Origin: Streptomyces griseus subsp. griseus
GTDB lineage: Bacteria; Actinomycetota; Actinomycetes; Streptomycetales; Streptomycetaceae
Assembly (NCBI RefSeq): GCF_000720255.1
Contig: NZ_JOJE01000005.1
Coordinates: 310,001-374,000 of the forward strand
DNA: 64,000 nucleotides
Direction of reading: 5' to 3'
A program made the position numbers and the translations under genes. Shown one piece after another: positions 50,983 through 59,700 of this stretch (positions are counted from its first letter, which is position 1; each line of letters starts with the position of its first letter). Below the pieces are notes generated by a model. That model saw only the letters and a list, made by a program, of their open reading frames with translations, was not told the origin of the DNA and did no database searches.

Positions 50983-52583
50983 CGGTCCTCCGTGAGCTGG
51001 GGAGCGGTGTCCCGTCGCGGGGCGGGGAGGGGAACCAGTGCCGGCGCGGCGCGGTCGTCGTGCCCCGCCGTGAGGTCGACGATGTCGATCAGGTGGTCGG
51101 GACCGCTGAACACACCATCGGGAGTGCGCACTTCGGCTGTCGATCCGTCGTTGAGGGCGGTCAGCCGGATCTCCATCGAACCGTCCCCGCTGGTGGCGAC
51201 GGTGGTGATGGTGCCCGGCCGCCAGGTGGCGAGCGCGTCGCCGAGCAGCCGCAGGAATAGCTGGAAGGCATGCGGGTCGAGTCCGCCGAGCCGGGACAGC
51301 CGCACCGGTCCGTCCGTCACGAGGCAGTCCCGGGCCCGCCTGGTCTCCTCCGTCTGCCGGGCGGCGATCTCGGCGAGCCGACGCTTGGCCTCGCCCCGGT
51401 CGGCCACCCGGCGCGGCTTGCCCCGCCGTTCGTAGCTGCCGGTGCGGCGCAACTGGGGGCTGATCCTCAGCGGTCGCGCCTCGCTCCACGGGGTGGAGGC
51501 CGGCTCCGGGGTGGCCGTCCGTTCGGCGAGGGTGTCGGCGTCGACGGTGAGGTGCCGGGAGGAGTGCAGCCCGAAGGCCACCCGCCACAGCCGGTGCCGC
51601 GCCTCGTCGTCCGGCGCCTGGGCGAACCACCGCGCCAGGGTGCGGAAGTCGGCTGAGCGGTCCGAGCGTCCGGCCCGCCGCTCGTTGAGCTGCCGTACGA
51701 CGGCCAGGAGCTGCGGGATTGCGCCGAGTGCCCGCCCGCGCAACAGTCTGGCCTGCGACTCCCGCCCCTCCCCCGACACGAACCACTCGGCGAGCCCGGA
51801 CCACCGGGCGGCCCACCGCTCGTACGCCACCGCCTCCGCCCGCCCGGCGTCCTCGGGAGCGGCGTCGGCGGCCTCACGAGCGGCGGCGAGCCGCAGCAGC
51901 GGACCGACCCGCTCCTGCTCCTCCAGTTCCCCGATCAGCAGGGCGATGCGCCCGCCGAGCGTGATGAGGTCCTGGATGAAGCGCTCCAGGTACTGGATCA
52001 GCCGGTCCTTGTAGGCGAGGAACGCCTCGACCTCGATGTCGTGCAGGTCGATGGTGCGCTGGAGCGAGCCCATGAAGGCGCGGGCGTTGTCGGCGAGGTC
52101 GGTGAACCGCGCCGTCAGCACGGACAGGGCGACGTACGTCTTGGCCGCGTCGGGCTCGTCCTCCGCGGCGATCACCAGCAGCGCCCGCAGCTGCGTGACG
52201 ATGTCGTGCAGCGCGACCGCCTGGAGTTCGCCGCGCCGTCCCAGCACTTCGTCATACGTCCCCAGCGCCGCCTCGGCCGCCTCACCGGCCCGGGTGAGCT
52301 GGTAGATGAACCGCCTGCGGTAGAAGTCCTCGACCGCCGTCACCCGCGCGTGGTCCGGATCGGCCCGAAGGTTGCCCCACTCCACGAGCTTGTCCAGCGC
52401 CTGCGTCACCGCTTCGAGGTCGGCGGGCCGACTCCCCACGTCCAGGACTGCGTACACGTCCTCCGGCCGCAGATGCACCGCGAACCGCTCCTTGGCGCCG
52501 AGGAAGGCCCGCATGACCTGGCGGTAGAGGGGGGCGTTGGGGGCGGTGAGGTGGGCGAACGGAGAGTAGTCGCTGGAGGTCAT
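50979..52583 (-). CDS. jetA: Wadjet type II protein JetA (DUF2397, TIGR02677-like)
   Basis: A 534-residue kleisin-like subunit, first gene of the Wadjet operon. It shows FAHLTAPNAPLYRQVMRAFL near the N-terminus, LVEWGNLRADPDHARVTAVEDF, then RRRFIYQLTRAGEAAE and RTIDLHDIEVEAFLAYKDRLIQYLERFI, all typical of DUF2397. The C-terminal third (WRPGTITTVATSGDGSMEIRL) is the winged-helix end that binds the ATPase head. The start is uncertain: ATG at 52583 matches the domain, while GTG at 52601 is also open. It lies 31 bp after a HATPase gene on the same strand, so transcription may begin upstream of that gene. Confidence 0.9.
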   Translation of the reverse strand: MTSSDYSPFAHLTAPNAPLYRQVMRAFLGAKERFAVHLRPEDVYAVLDVGSRPADLEAVTQALDKLVEWGNLRADPDHARVTAVEDFYRRRFIYQLTRAGEAAEAALGTYDEVLGRRGELQAVALHDIVTQLRALLVIAAEDEPDAAKTYVALSVLTARFTDLADNARAFMGSLQRTIDLHDIEVEAFLAYKDRLIQYLERFIQDLITLGGRIALLIGELEEQERVGPLLRLAAAREAADAAPEDAGRAEAVAYERWAARWSGLAEWFVSGEGRESQARLLRGRALGAIPQLLAVVRQLNERRAGRSDRSADFRTLARWFAQAPDDEARHRLWRVAFGLHSSRHLTVDADTLAERTATPEPASTPWSEARPLRISPQLRRTGSYERRGKPRRVADRGEAKRRLAEIAARQTEETRRARDCLVTDGPVRLSRLGGLDPHAFQLFLRLLGDALATWRPGTITTVATSGDGSMEIRLTALNDGSTAEVRTPDGVFSGPDHLIDIVDLTAGHDDRAAPALVPLPAPRRDTAPQLTEDR

Positions 52584-52614
52584 CTCCGCACATTCTTCCA
52601 CCCCGGTCACGGGC

Positions 52615-53103
52615 TCACGTGGGAGTTGCGAACACGCACTCCGCCCAGACGGTCTTGCCCGGGCCTCCGGGCCGGGGGTGCCAGCCCCAGCGGGTGGCGA
52701 GCGCCGCGACGAGCAGCAGTCCTCGGCCGCCGGTGTCTTCGGAGCCCGGGGCGGACAGCGCTTCCGGGTCGGGCGGCGTGCGTTCGGTACGCGTGTCGGT
52801 GACCTCGATCCGGATCGCACGGGCGAGCGCGAGGACGGACAGGAGCAGGTGGAAGTCCCGGCCTGCGACATGGCCGTGCCGTACGGCGTTGGCCGTCAGC
52901 TCGCCGAGGACCAGCACGATGCCATCGTGCGGGCCGGTGCCGTACGGGATGCCCCAGGTGTCCAGCCGGTGCGCGGCCAGCCGGCGGGCGAGGCGGGCGC
53001 CCCGTGGGGTGGAGGTGAAACGCATCTCGAAGGTGTGGCTCAAGTCAGCGCTGGGACACATGGATTGTGAGGCGCTGATGGGTCTGGGGAGTTTGCTCGT
53101 CAT
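52615..53103 (-). CDS. HATPase_c anti-sigma-factor-like ATP-binding protein
   Basis: A 162-residue protein with one histidine-kinase-type ATPase domain. The N-box is LGELTANAVRHGHVAGRDF, the G1 region IRIEVTDTRTERTPP and the G2 region GGRGLLLVAALATRWGW. It has no sensor or dimerisation domain, which matches the SpoIIAB/RsbW-like proteins that are abundant in Streptomyces. It stands divergent from an HTH-DUF5753 gene and a DUF397 gene, an arrangement known from abaA/whiJ-type regulatory loci. It may also be the first gene of the Wadjet operon. Confidence 0.82.
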   Translation of the reverse strand: MTSKLPRPISASQSMCPSADLSHTFEMRFTSTPRGARLARRLAAHRLDTWGIPYGTGPHDGIVLVLGELTANAVRHGHVAGRDFHLLLSVLALARAIRIEVTDTRTERTPPDPEALSAPGSEDTGGRGLLLVAALATRWGWHPRPGGPGKTVWAECVFATPT

Positions 53104-53247
53104 GCCGACAACGGTGTCCGTGGTCGCGTAGCGTGACCAGCGGTGACGCACCGACGCGGCCGGTTGTACGCGCCGTGGCGATACGAGTACGAGGTGCGCG
53201 GCGTGACGAGGCCGCCGGGACGGCGTTGAGCCATGGAGGCGGTAGCG

Positions 53248-54117
53248 ATGACCGAGGGTACGGGCGAGGGGGCCAAGACCGTGGTGGCAGACGACGCGGG
53301 ACAGGCGACGGCGGACACGTCCGGCCAGGCCGTGGTCATCGCGTTCGGGCAGACGTTGAAGACGCTGCGGGTGCGGGCGGGCCTGGAGCGCGAGGAGTTC
53401 GGAAGGCGGATCGGATACTCGGCGTCCACGGTCGCCTCGTACGAGCAGGGACGGCGGATCCCGTCACCCAGGACCATCGAGCGGGCGGACGAGGTTCTGG
53501 ACGCGGGCGGGTTGCTGACGGTGTGGAAGGAGCAGGTGGAGCGGGCTCAGTATCCGGTGTTCTTCCAGGGGATGGCGACCCTTGAGAAGGAGGCATTGGA
53601 GCTGCTTGCGTACGACAGCCACGTTCTCAACGGTCTGCTGCAGACCGAGGAGTACACGAGGGCGGTACTCGACATGCGGCGCCCGGTCCTGGACCAGGAG
53701 ACCGTCGAGCAGCGCGTGGCGGCCCGGCTAGCCCGGCAGGACGTCTTCAGCCGCTGGCCCGCGCCGCTACTGAGCTTCGTACTCGAAGAAGCGGCACTGC
53801 GGCACCCTTGGGGAGGCAAGGCCGTGCATCGGGGTCAGTTGGAACATCTGCTCCTGATCGGCGAAAAGCAGAACGTCGAGCTGCAAGTCATGCCAACAGA
53901 TCGCGAGTACAACGCTGGCGTAGACGGCGCGTTCACGGTGATCACACGCAAGGACGGAATGAGGTTCGTCTACACCGAAGTTCAAGGAACCAGCGCCCTT
54001 CAAACCGAGCCGGAGCAGACGACTCTCGCCGCCGCCCGCTATGGGATCATCCGATCGCAGGCTCTCCCATCGCGAGAGTCGCTCGACTTCGTGGAAAGGT
54101 TGCTGAGATCGCTATGA
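53248..54117 (+). CDS. HTH / DUF5753 (Scr1-type) transcriptional regulator
   Basis: A 289-residue regulator. The XRE-type helix-turn-helix is ALKTLR-like LKTLRVRAGLEREEFGRRI plus GYSASTVASYEQGRRIPSP (about residues 35-75). The rest is the DUF5753 ligand-type domain, with FFQGMATLEKEALELLAYDS, VLNGLLQTEEYTRAVL and FVLEEAALRHPWGG. ATG at 53248 has GGAGG 8 nt upstream; an ATG 15 bp earlier overlaps that site. It is coupled to a DUF397 gene by an ATGA overlap. Such pairs are common regulators of development and antibiotics in Streptomyces and are sometimes described as toxin-antitoxin-like. Confidence 0.88.
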   Translation: MTEGTGEGAKTVVADDAGQATADTSGQAVVIAFGQTLKTLRVRAGLEREEFGRRIGYSASTVASYEQGRRIPSPRTIERADEVLDAGGLLTVWKEQVERAQYPVFFQGMATLEKEALELLAYDSHVLNGLLQTEEYTRAVLDMRRPVLDQETVEQRVAARLARQDVFSRWPAPLLSFVLEEAALRHPWGGKAVHRGQLEHLLLIGEKQNVELQVMPTDREYNAGVDGAFTVITRKDGMRFVYTEVQGTSALQTEPEQTTLAAARYGIIRSQALPSRESLDFVERLLRSL

Positions 54118-54311
54118 ACAGCTCTGAGTCCTCAGCCGTAGCCTCCGGCCTCGCTTGGTTCAAGAGCAGCTACAGCGGAGCCGAGGGCGGCCAGTGCGTC
54201 GAGGTCGCGGCCGGTACGGGAGTTGTACACGTCCGGGACTCCAAGGCCGTGACCGGACCCGTCATCCATGTGTCGCCTGATGCGTGGGCGGAGTTCGTCA
54301 AGGAGGCCTGA
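54114..54311 (+). CDS. DUF397 small protein
   Basis: A 65-residue protein with the complete DUF397 pattern: LAWFKSSYSGAEGGQCVEVA, VVHVRDSKAVTGPVIHVSPD and AWAEFVKEA. It is translated by stop-start overlap from the preceding HTH gene. DUF397 proteins bind or counter their partner HTH regulator (Scr1/Scr2, WhiJ-type systems). Confidence 0.92.
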   Translation: MNSSESSAVASGLAWFKSSYSGAEGGQCVEVAAGTGVVHVRDSKAVTGPVIHVSPDAWAEFVKEA

Positions 54312-54331
54312 CGGTCGTACGTCAAGCGAAG

Positions 54332-54365
54332 AGCCCTGCCGCCCGCTCAAGGACGGCAGGGCTCA
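54332..54365. terminator. Bidirectional terminator between DUF397 and helicase genes
   Basis: A perfect 11-bp stem, GAGCCCTGCCG with CGGCAGGGCTC, around a 12-nt loop. It lies 20 bp past the DUF397 stop and 10 bp past the convergent helicase stop. Confidence 0.85.
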
Positions 54366-54374
54366 CGCACACCC

Positions 54375-56714
54375 CTACCTGGGCAGGTACGGGCTCGGCT
54401 TGCCGTACCAGCTGATCCGCAAGGTGTCGCGGGCGCGGGTGGCCGCGACGAACAGCACTGACCGGGCCTTCAGTTCCTCACGGGCGAGGCGCCGGGGGTC
54501 CGTGTCGCGGTAACGCTGGACGACGGACGCGCGGGGGATGACGCCGTCGCGGGCACCGACGATGGCGAGCCTCTGGTATTCGAGGCCCTTGAAGCGGTGC
54601 ATGGTTCCGACGTGGATGTCGCCGTCTCCCTTGACACCCTCCTTGGTGAGTTCGGCGACGGTCAGCTCGGCCTCGGTCGCCAGGTAGTACATGACCTGGT
54701 TGACGGCCTCACGGTCGGCGACGCACACCGCGATGTTGCCGCGGGGGTCGCGGACCTTGCCGTCGGCTCCGCCGGTGGCGAGTTCCTGGCGCCAGGCCCG
54801 CAGGGTGGTGGCGAGCTGGGCGAGTTCGTCGTCCCAGCTCTCGCAGCGGACGAGTTCGGGGGCCGGACCGCGCAGAACCGAGCGGTAGCCGTCGAGGGTG
54901 TCGGTGCCGTCGTCGAGGTCGTCGAAGGTGATCTGGTCGCTCTTGGGGTTCACCACCTCCATGGCCCGGTTCAGGATCTCGCGGGTGGTGCGGTAGCTGA
55001 GGGTCAGGCGGGCCGCACGACCGCGGATGTTGACGCCGACCGTGCCCAGGGTGACCTGCTGATCGTAGATGCGCTGGTGGGTGTCGCCGGCGATGAACAT
55101 GTCGTCCTCGCCCGGCGCGACCATGGCGCGGAGCATCTTCCAGTGGGCGGGCCTGAGGTCCTGTGCCTCGTCCACGACGACATGCTTGTACCGGTGGCTC
55201 AGGTAGTACATGCCGGAGCTGTCGTCGCGGTGGATGAGGTCCTTGCCGCCGATCTCGTCCTTGTACTCCTGGCGTTGCTCGATCTTGGCGGCGCGCTGCA
55301 TCTCGAAGCGGGCGGCGCGCTCGGCGGCCTGGCCCCAGGTCTCGCGGCCTTCCTTGTCGAGGCGGGTGGTGAACTGCTCCAGGATCTTCCAGATCTGCGC
55401 CCGGTCGGGCCGGCTGACGGACCGCCCCCGTCCGGCTCGCCGCGCGTCGAAGTACGCCTTGCGGGTGCCCAGGGACTGACCGAGGATCACCTGCTCCCAC
55501 TCCTCGTAGAGGAATTCGGCGTCCCAGCGTTTCTCGTCGAGTTCGACGAGGACCTGGCGGAGGGTGTTCAGGGCGACGCTGTCGTAGATGCGCTGCTTCC
55601 CGGCGCCGGCGACGGTGTTCTCGTTGAGGACGCGGGCGGCGAGCTGGTCGATGTGCGTGATGTCGACGCGGGCCAGCTGCTCGGGTTCGAGCAGGGACGC
55701 CAGGCGGGCCCGCAGGTCGGTGGTGAGGTTCTTGGTGAAGGTGGTGAGCAGAATCGGCTTGTTGTGCCCGGGGGGCAGCTGTTCGGCGAGGTGCTTGACG
55801 CGGTGCAGGGCGACGATGGTCTTGCCGGTGCCCGGGCCGCCGGACACCCTGAACGGACCGCTGCAACGGCGGCCCACGAGCTTGGCCTGGGCGGGGTGGA
55901 GGAAGACCTTCCAGGCGCGGAAGTCGCCCTCTTCGATGATGTCCTTGAGAGCGTCGTCGATGGTGGTGACCGTGGTGCGGGCGAGCGCCGCGTCCAGGTC
56001 GTTCCGCTGCGATTCGTCGAGTTCGACGTCGACGGGAGCGGTGATCTCCTTGCGCACGTCCGCGATGGACAGGCCGGCGGCGAGGCCGTACAGGATGTCC
56101 TTGGTGAGGAGGGGGGCACCGGAGACGAGAGCGTCGAGTTCGGTGCTCTCGGTGACCGCGAGGGCGAGGTCTATGAGCTGTTCGGCGACGCCGAGGTCAC
56201 GGAGGTCTTCGGCGGTGACGCTGGCGAGGAGCGGCTCGGCCTGGGGAACGGCGGTCGAGGTGTCCGCGTGTTCGGCGGTGGCCGGTACGGGGGCGGGCGT
56301 CTCCGGCTCGTCCAAGGCTTCCGGCTGCTCGGCCGGGGTGAGCGTCATCCCGGCCCGCTGCAGAACGCTCTGACCCACTACGGAGAGGTCGACGAATTCG
56401 ATCTCTCCGGTGATGCGGTTGATCGCGACGGAGAGTTCTTCGTAGACGTGCTTGCGATGCCGGACGGCGACGACCAGCCACTTCTCGCGGCCGGCGCCGT
56501 CGACGCCGATCTTGGCGAGGAGCGCGCGGTAGGACTGGTCGACCTTGGCGCGGTAGACGCGGCCGTCGCCCTTGAGCGGCTTGAGGTCGAGACCGGGGTG
56601 GTCGGGATTCTGCCGGAAGCGGTGGCAGAAGTCGTAGAACTTGCCCTTGACCGAGCGGTCGAGCTTGTACAGCTCCTGTTCGGCCTTCTCGTACAGGCTG
56701 AGCCGTGCGGTCAT
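54375..56714 (-). CDS. UvrD/Rep-type helicase with N-terminal RelE-like domain
   Basis: A 779-residue protein. Residues 1 to about 95 look like a RelE/ParE-fold toxin domain: SLYEKAEQELYKLDRSVKGK, HPGLDLKPLKGDGRVYRAKVD, SYRALLAKI and WLVVAVRHRKHVYEEL. A linker of about 190 residues follows, then a superfamily 1A helicase core: Walker A VSGGPGTGKTIVALH (292-299), Walker B VVVDEAQDLRPAHW (515-519), RLTLSYRTTREILNRA, and motifs V-VI VGTMHRFKGLEYQRL and VAATRARDTL. The ATG overlaps the stop of the giant helicase gene (ATGA). The toxin-like Arg and His residues (RHRKH) are kept, so the domain may cut or bind RNA on the ribosome, or simply be a structural module. Confidence 0.85.
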   Translation of the reverse strand: MTARLSLYEKAEQELYKLDRSVKGKFYDFCHRFRQNPDHPGLDLKPLKGDGRVYRAKVDQSYRALLAKIGVDGAGREKWLVVAVRHRKHVYEELSVAINRITGEIEFVDLSVVGQSVLQRAGMTLTPAEQPEALDEPETPAPVPATAEHADTSTAVPQAEPLLASVTAEDLRDLGVAEQLIDLALAVTESTELDALVSGAPLLTKDILYGLAAGLSIADVRKEITAPVDVELDESQRNDLDAALARTTVTTIDDALKDIIEEGDFRAWKVFLHPAQAKLVGRRCSGPFRVSGGPGTGKTIVALHRVKHLAEQLPPGHNKPILLTTFTKNLTTDLRARLASLLEPEQLARVDITHIDQLAARVLNENTVAGAGKQRIYDSVALNTLRQVLVELDEKRWDAEFLYEEWEQVILGQSLGTRKAYFDARRAGRGRSVSRPDRAQIWKILEQFTTRLDKEGRETWGQAAERAARFEMQRAAKIEQRQEYKDEIGGKDLIHRDDSSGMYYLSHRYKHVVVDEAQDLRPAHWKMLRAMVAPGEDDMFIAGDTHQRIYDQQVTLGTVGVNIRGRAARLTLSYRTTREILNRAMEVVNPKSDQITFDDLDDGTDTLDGYRSVLRGPAPELVRCESWDDELAQLATTLRAWRQELATGGADGKVRDPRGNIAVCVADREAVNQVMYYLATEAELTVAELTKEGVKGDGDIHVGTMHRFKGLEYQRLAIVGARDGVIPRASVVQRYRDTDPRRLAREELKARSVLFVAATRARDTLRISWYGKPSPYLPR

Positions 56715-59700
56715 CGGTGGGTGGCGCCTTCCGTGTCCGGGAGCAGGGTGAGCAGGGTGTCGAGGTGGTCGAGCCAGTCGGGTGCCGTGCGCACGGTCCA
56801 GCCGTCGCCGGTGTAGGCGTCGTCCCGCTTCTGGCGTTCCTCGCTGTCGTGGGCGTCGGAGTCGACGAACACCGCCACCTTGGTGGCGCCGGGCCAGGCG
56901 AAGTCGGCCTGCCAGCCGCGGTCGCCGAGCTCGTAGCCGAAGACCGGGGCTGCCTTCCCCCGCGCGGCGAGTGCCTTGGCCAGCCGTGTGAGGTCGGAGT
57001 CGGGCTCGTCCTCTTCGAGGAGTTCGAGGATGTCCTCGTCCCAGGCCGCGTCCCGGAGCAGTCCCTCGACCGCCTGCTCCAGCGAGGAGGAGGTCGAGGA
57101 CCGGTCCGTCGTCGTCGGCTCTGTGACGTCGGCGGGAGCCGTGGCACCGGGGGCTGCCGTCTCCGGGTGCAGCCGCGCGATGAGCGTCTCCAGCTCCCCC
57201 GGGCCGCCTCCGACCCGCAGCGCCTCCACGGCGAAGTCGGCGGCCATGCTGCCGGCGAGTTGCACGCCGTCGCCGCCGGTGAAGGCCAGGAACTGGAGGA
57301 GGTTGGACCAGTAGAGCCAGGAGCGCCACCGGAGTCTGTGCGCGGGGGTGCCGAGTTCGTCGTCGTTCTGGTCGTCGAGTACGGCGAGGGCGCCCCAGCC
57401 GACCCCGGCGGTGCCGTCCGGTCCGCCGGACGGGTCGACCGTGTAGAGCAGCGGCAGGCCGTGTTCGTCAGTGGCGGACAGGACGAGGATCTCGCCGTTC
57501 CCGGCGACGGGTTCGACGTCGGCGACCGGGTTCCCGCTCTTCGCCAGGGAGCCCAGGGCGCTGCGCAGGGTCGCGCGGGCCTGCGCGGGGTCGACGTTCT
57601 GGGCCAGCGGTTCGGGCGCGCTGAGGAGTCCGCCGACCAGCGCCTGGGCCCGCCGCCCCCAGCGGGCCCGGGAGGGGTCGCGGAGGTAGCCGAGGAGCGT
57701 GTCGACGGGGTTGGTGAAGACGGCGTCGGCGAGGTCGGCGCGGTCGCCGCCCAGTTCCTCGTACCAGTCCTTGGCGGTGTCCTGGCCGGTGCGCCGGTAG
57801 GGCGGCCATACGGGGCGGGCCTTGGCGCGTTCGCCCTTCTCGAAGAGTTCGAGGTCGTCCCAGGTGACCTGGAAGACGAGGGCTCCACCTGCGCGCAGCT
57901 CGTCCCGCTTCCTGCAGTCGGAGGCGATCCGGTTGTGCGCGCGGGTCGCGTGGAAGCGGTGACCGTCGAGGAAGACGTGCACCTTCTGGGGTGCGCCGTC
58001 GGTCCGCTCGAAGGTGAAGTCGGTCCGGGTGAACTCCTCGTCGCGCTGGGCGGTCATGCGCCAGGCCGCGGTCCCCGCGAACCGCAGGAGGCCGCTGTGC
58101 GCGCCGCTCTCCTCCAGAGCGGCGTCGTCCTGACCGGTGCTCCAGGTGCGCAGGGCGGCGAGGAAGCGGGCCTCCAGGTCGGACTCGACCTGCCGGTCCA
58201 GGCCGATCGCCGCGGTCGTCGGAATCTCCTTGGTGGCCCAGTGGCTGACCGGGTTTCCCTCGTCGTCGGTGAGCGGACGGCCGTCCTCGTCGACGGGACC
58301 GAGGAGACTGTTGATGATCTCCAGCGCGTCCTTGCGCGACACGGCGTCCTGGTGCCGCTCCTCCGCGTGCCGGTGCAGGCAGCGGTGGCAGGCGCGCCGT
58401 CCCTCTTCCTTGCAGGGGCATGCGATCAGCATCCGCCGCGCTTCGGCGAGCGTGTCGCGGAAGGCGTCGGGCTTCTTGAGCCGGTCCAGGTAGCCGGTGC
58501 CTCCGGGCAGCCGGTCGTACAGGACGAGGAAGTGCCGCCTCTCACCGGTCGACGCGTCGGGCATCGTGGCGAGGGTGGTGTCCAGGTGGACGGGGTCGCC
58601 GCCGAAGTGCCGGTCGACGCCCAGCCGTAGGGCGGCCCGGAACGAGTGGACCTTCTCGTCGACGAGGACGGTCGCGGCCGGGAGCAGGATGCGCAGGGCC
58701 TCGGTGGTGAGCTGGTGGGCGAGGAGCACCGGTTCCTGCTTCGGCGCGTCCGGCCCCCTCTTGCCCCGGCGCAGCGGGCACCAGGGCTGGTGGTGCTTGA
58801 CGGCGGGGTTGCGTACGGCGGAGGTGTCGAGCGCGTCGGTGTCGTGGTCGAAGACGGGCTTGCCGTCGGCGCTCGCCGCCCCGCAGGCGGTGCAGACGTA
58901 GAAGGGTGCCAACCGGACGTCGTGTCCGGCCAGTTCCTCCTCGGCGCGGGCGTCGAACCGCATCGGGCCGACGTTGATCCTCCGGATGACCGCCTTGCGG
59001 GAGTAGTCGACGCCGAAGGTCTCGCGGGAGTGCCGCCAGGACGCTTTGGCCTGGATGTGCTCCGTCGGGAAGTCGACCGCGTCGACGACGGTGTAGAAGC
59101 GCTGCTCGCGGTCGTCCTTGTCGTCTCCGATACGGGCGTCGTCGCGCTTGTCGCGCGACGTGACCACGGTCGGTTCGATCACGTGGTGGAGGCAGGAGCC
59201 GTCGTCGGCGATGCCGGTGCTGTGGCAGCGCGGGCACGGACTGCGGTCCTCGGCGGCGTTCTCGGTACGGACGTAGCCGCACTCGCGGCAGAAGCGCCAG
59301 GGCGTCCAGTCGGGCCGGGTGGAGCTGCCGATCTCGATGCCGGTGATCTGGTGCTTGTAGCCGTTGACGTAGAACGTGTTGCCGGGCGCGAGTTCGGACA
59401 GGGCGTAGCGCTGGGGCCGCTCGTACGGGCGCACCTTGGAGTCGAAGCGTTCCCGCCCGGTCTTCGGGTCGGGGCCGTCGAACCAGTAGAGGGTGGCGTT
59501 GAGCGTGGTGACGGCGTCGAGGAGGGCGTAGTTCGGCAGCAGGCCGAGGTCGCAGAGGGCCTGCTGGGCGGTCACGTTGCCGCGCTTCATCAGGCGTCGG
59601 CCGACAGCCCGGTGCTCCGCCTCCAGTTCGGCCTTGCGCACGCGCTGCTCGTCGTCGTCCTCGTGCAGTTCGCGGACGGCCTCGTCGATGAAGGTGAGCC

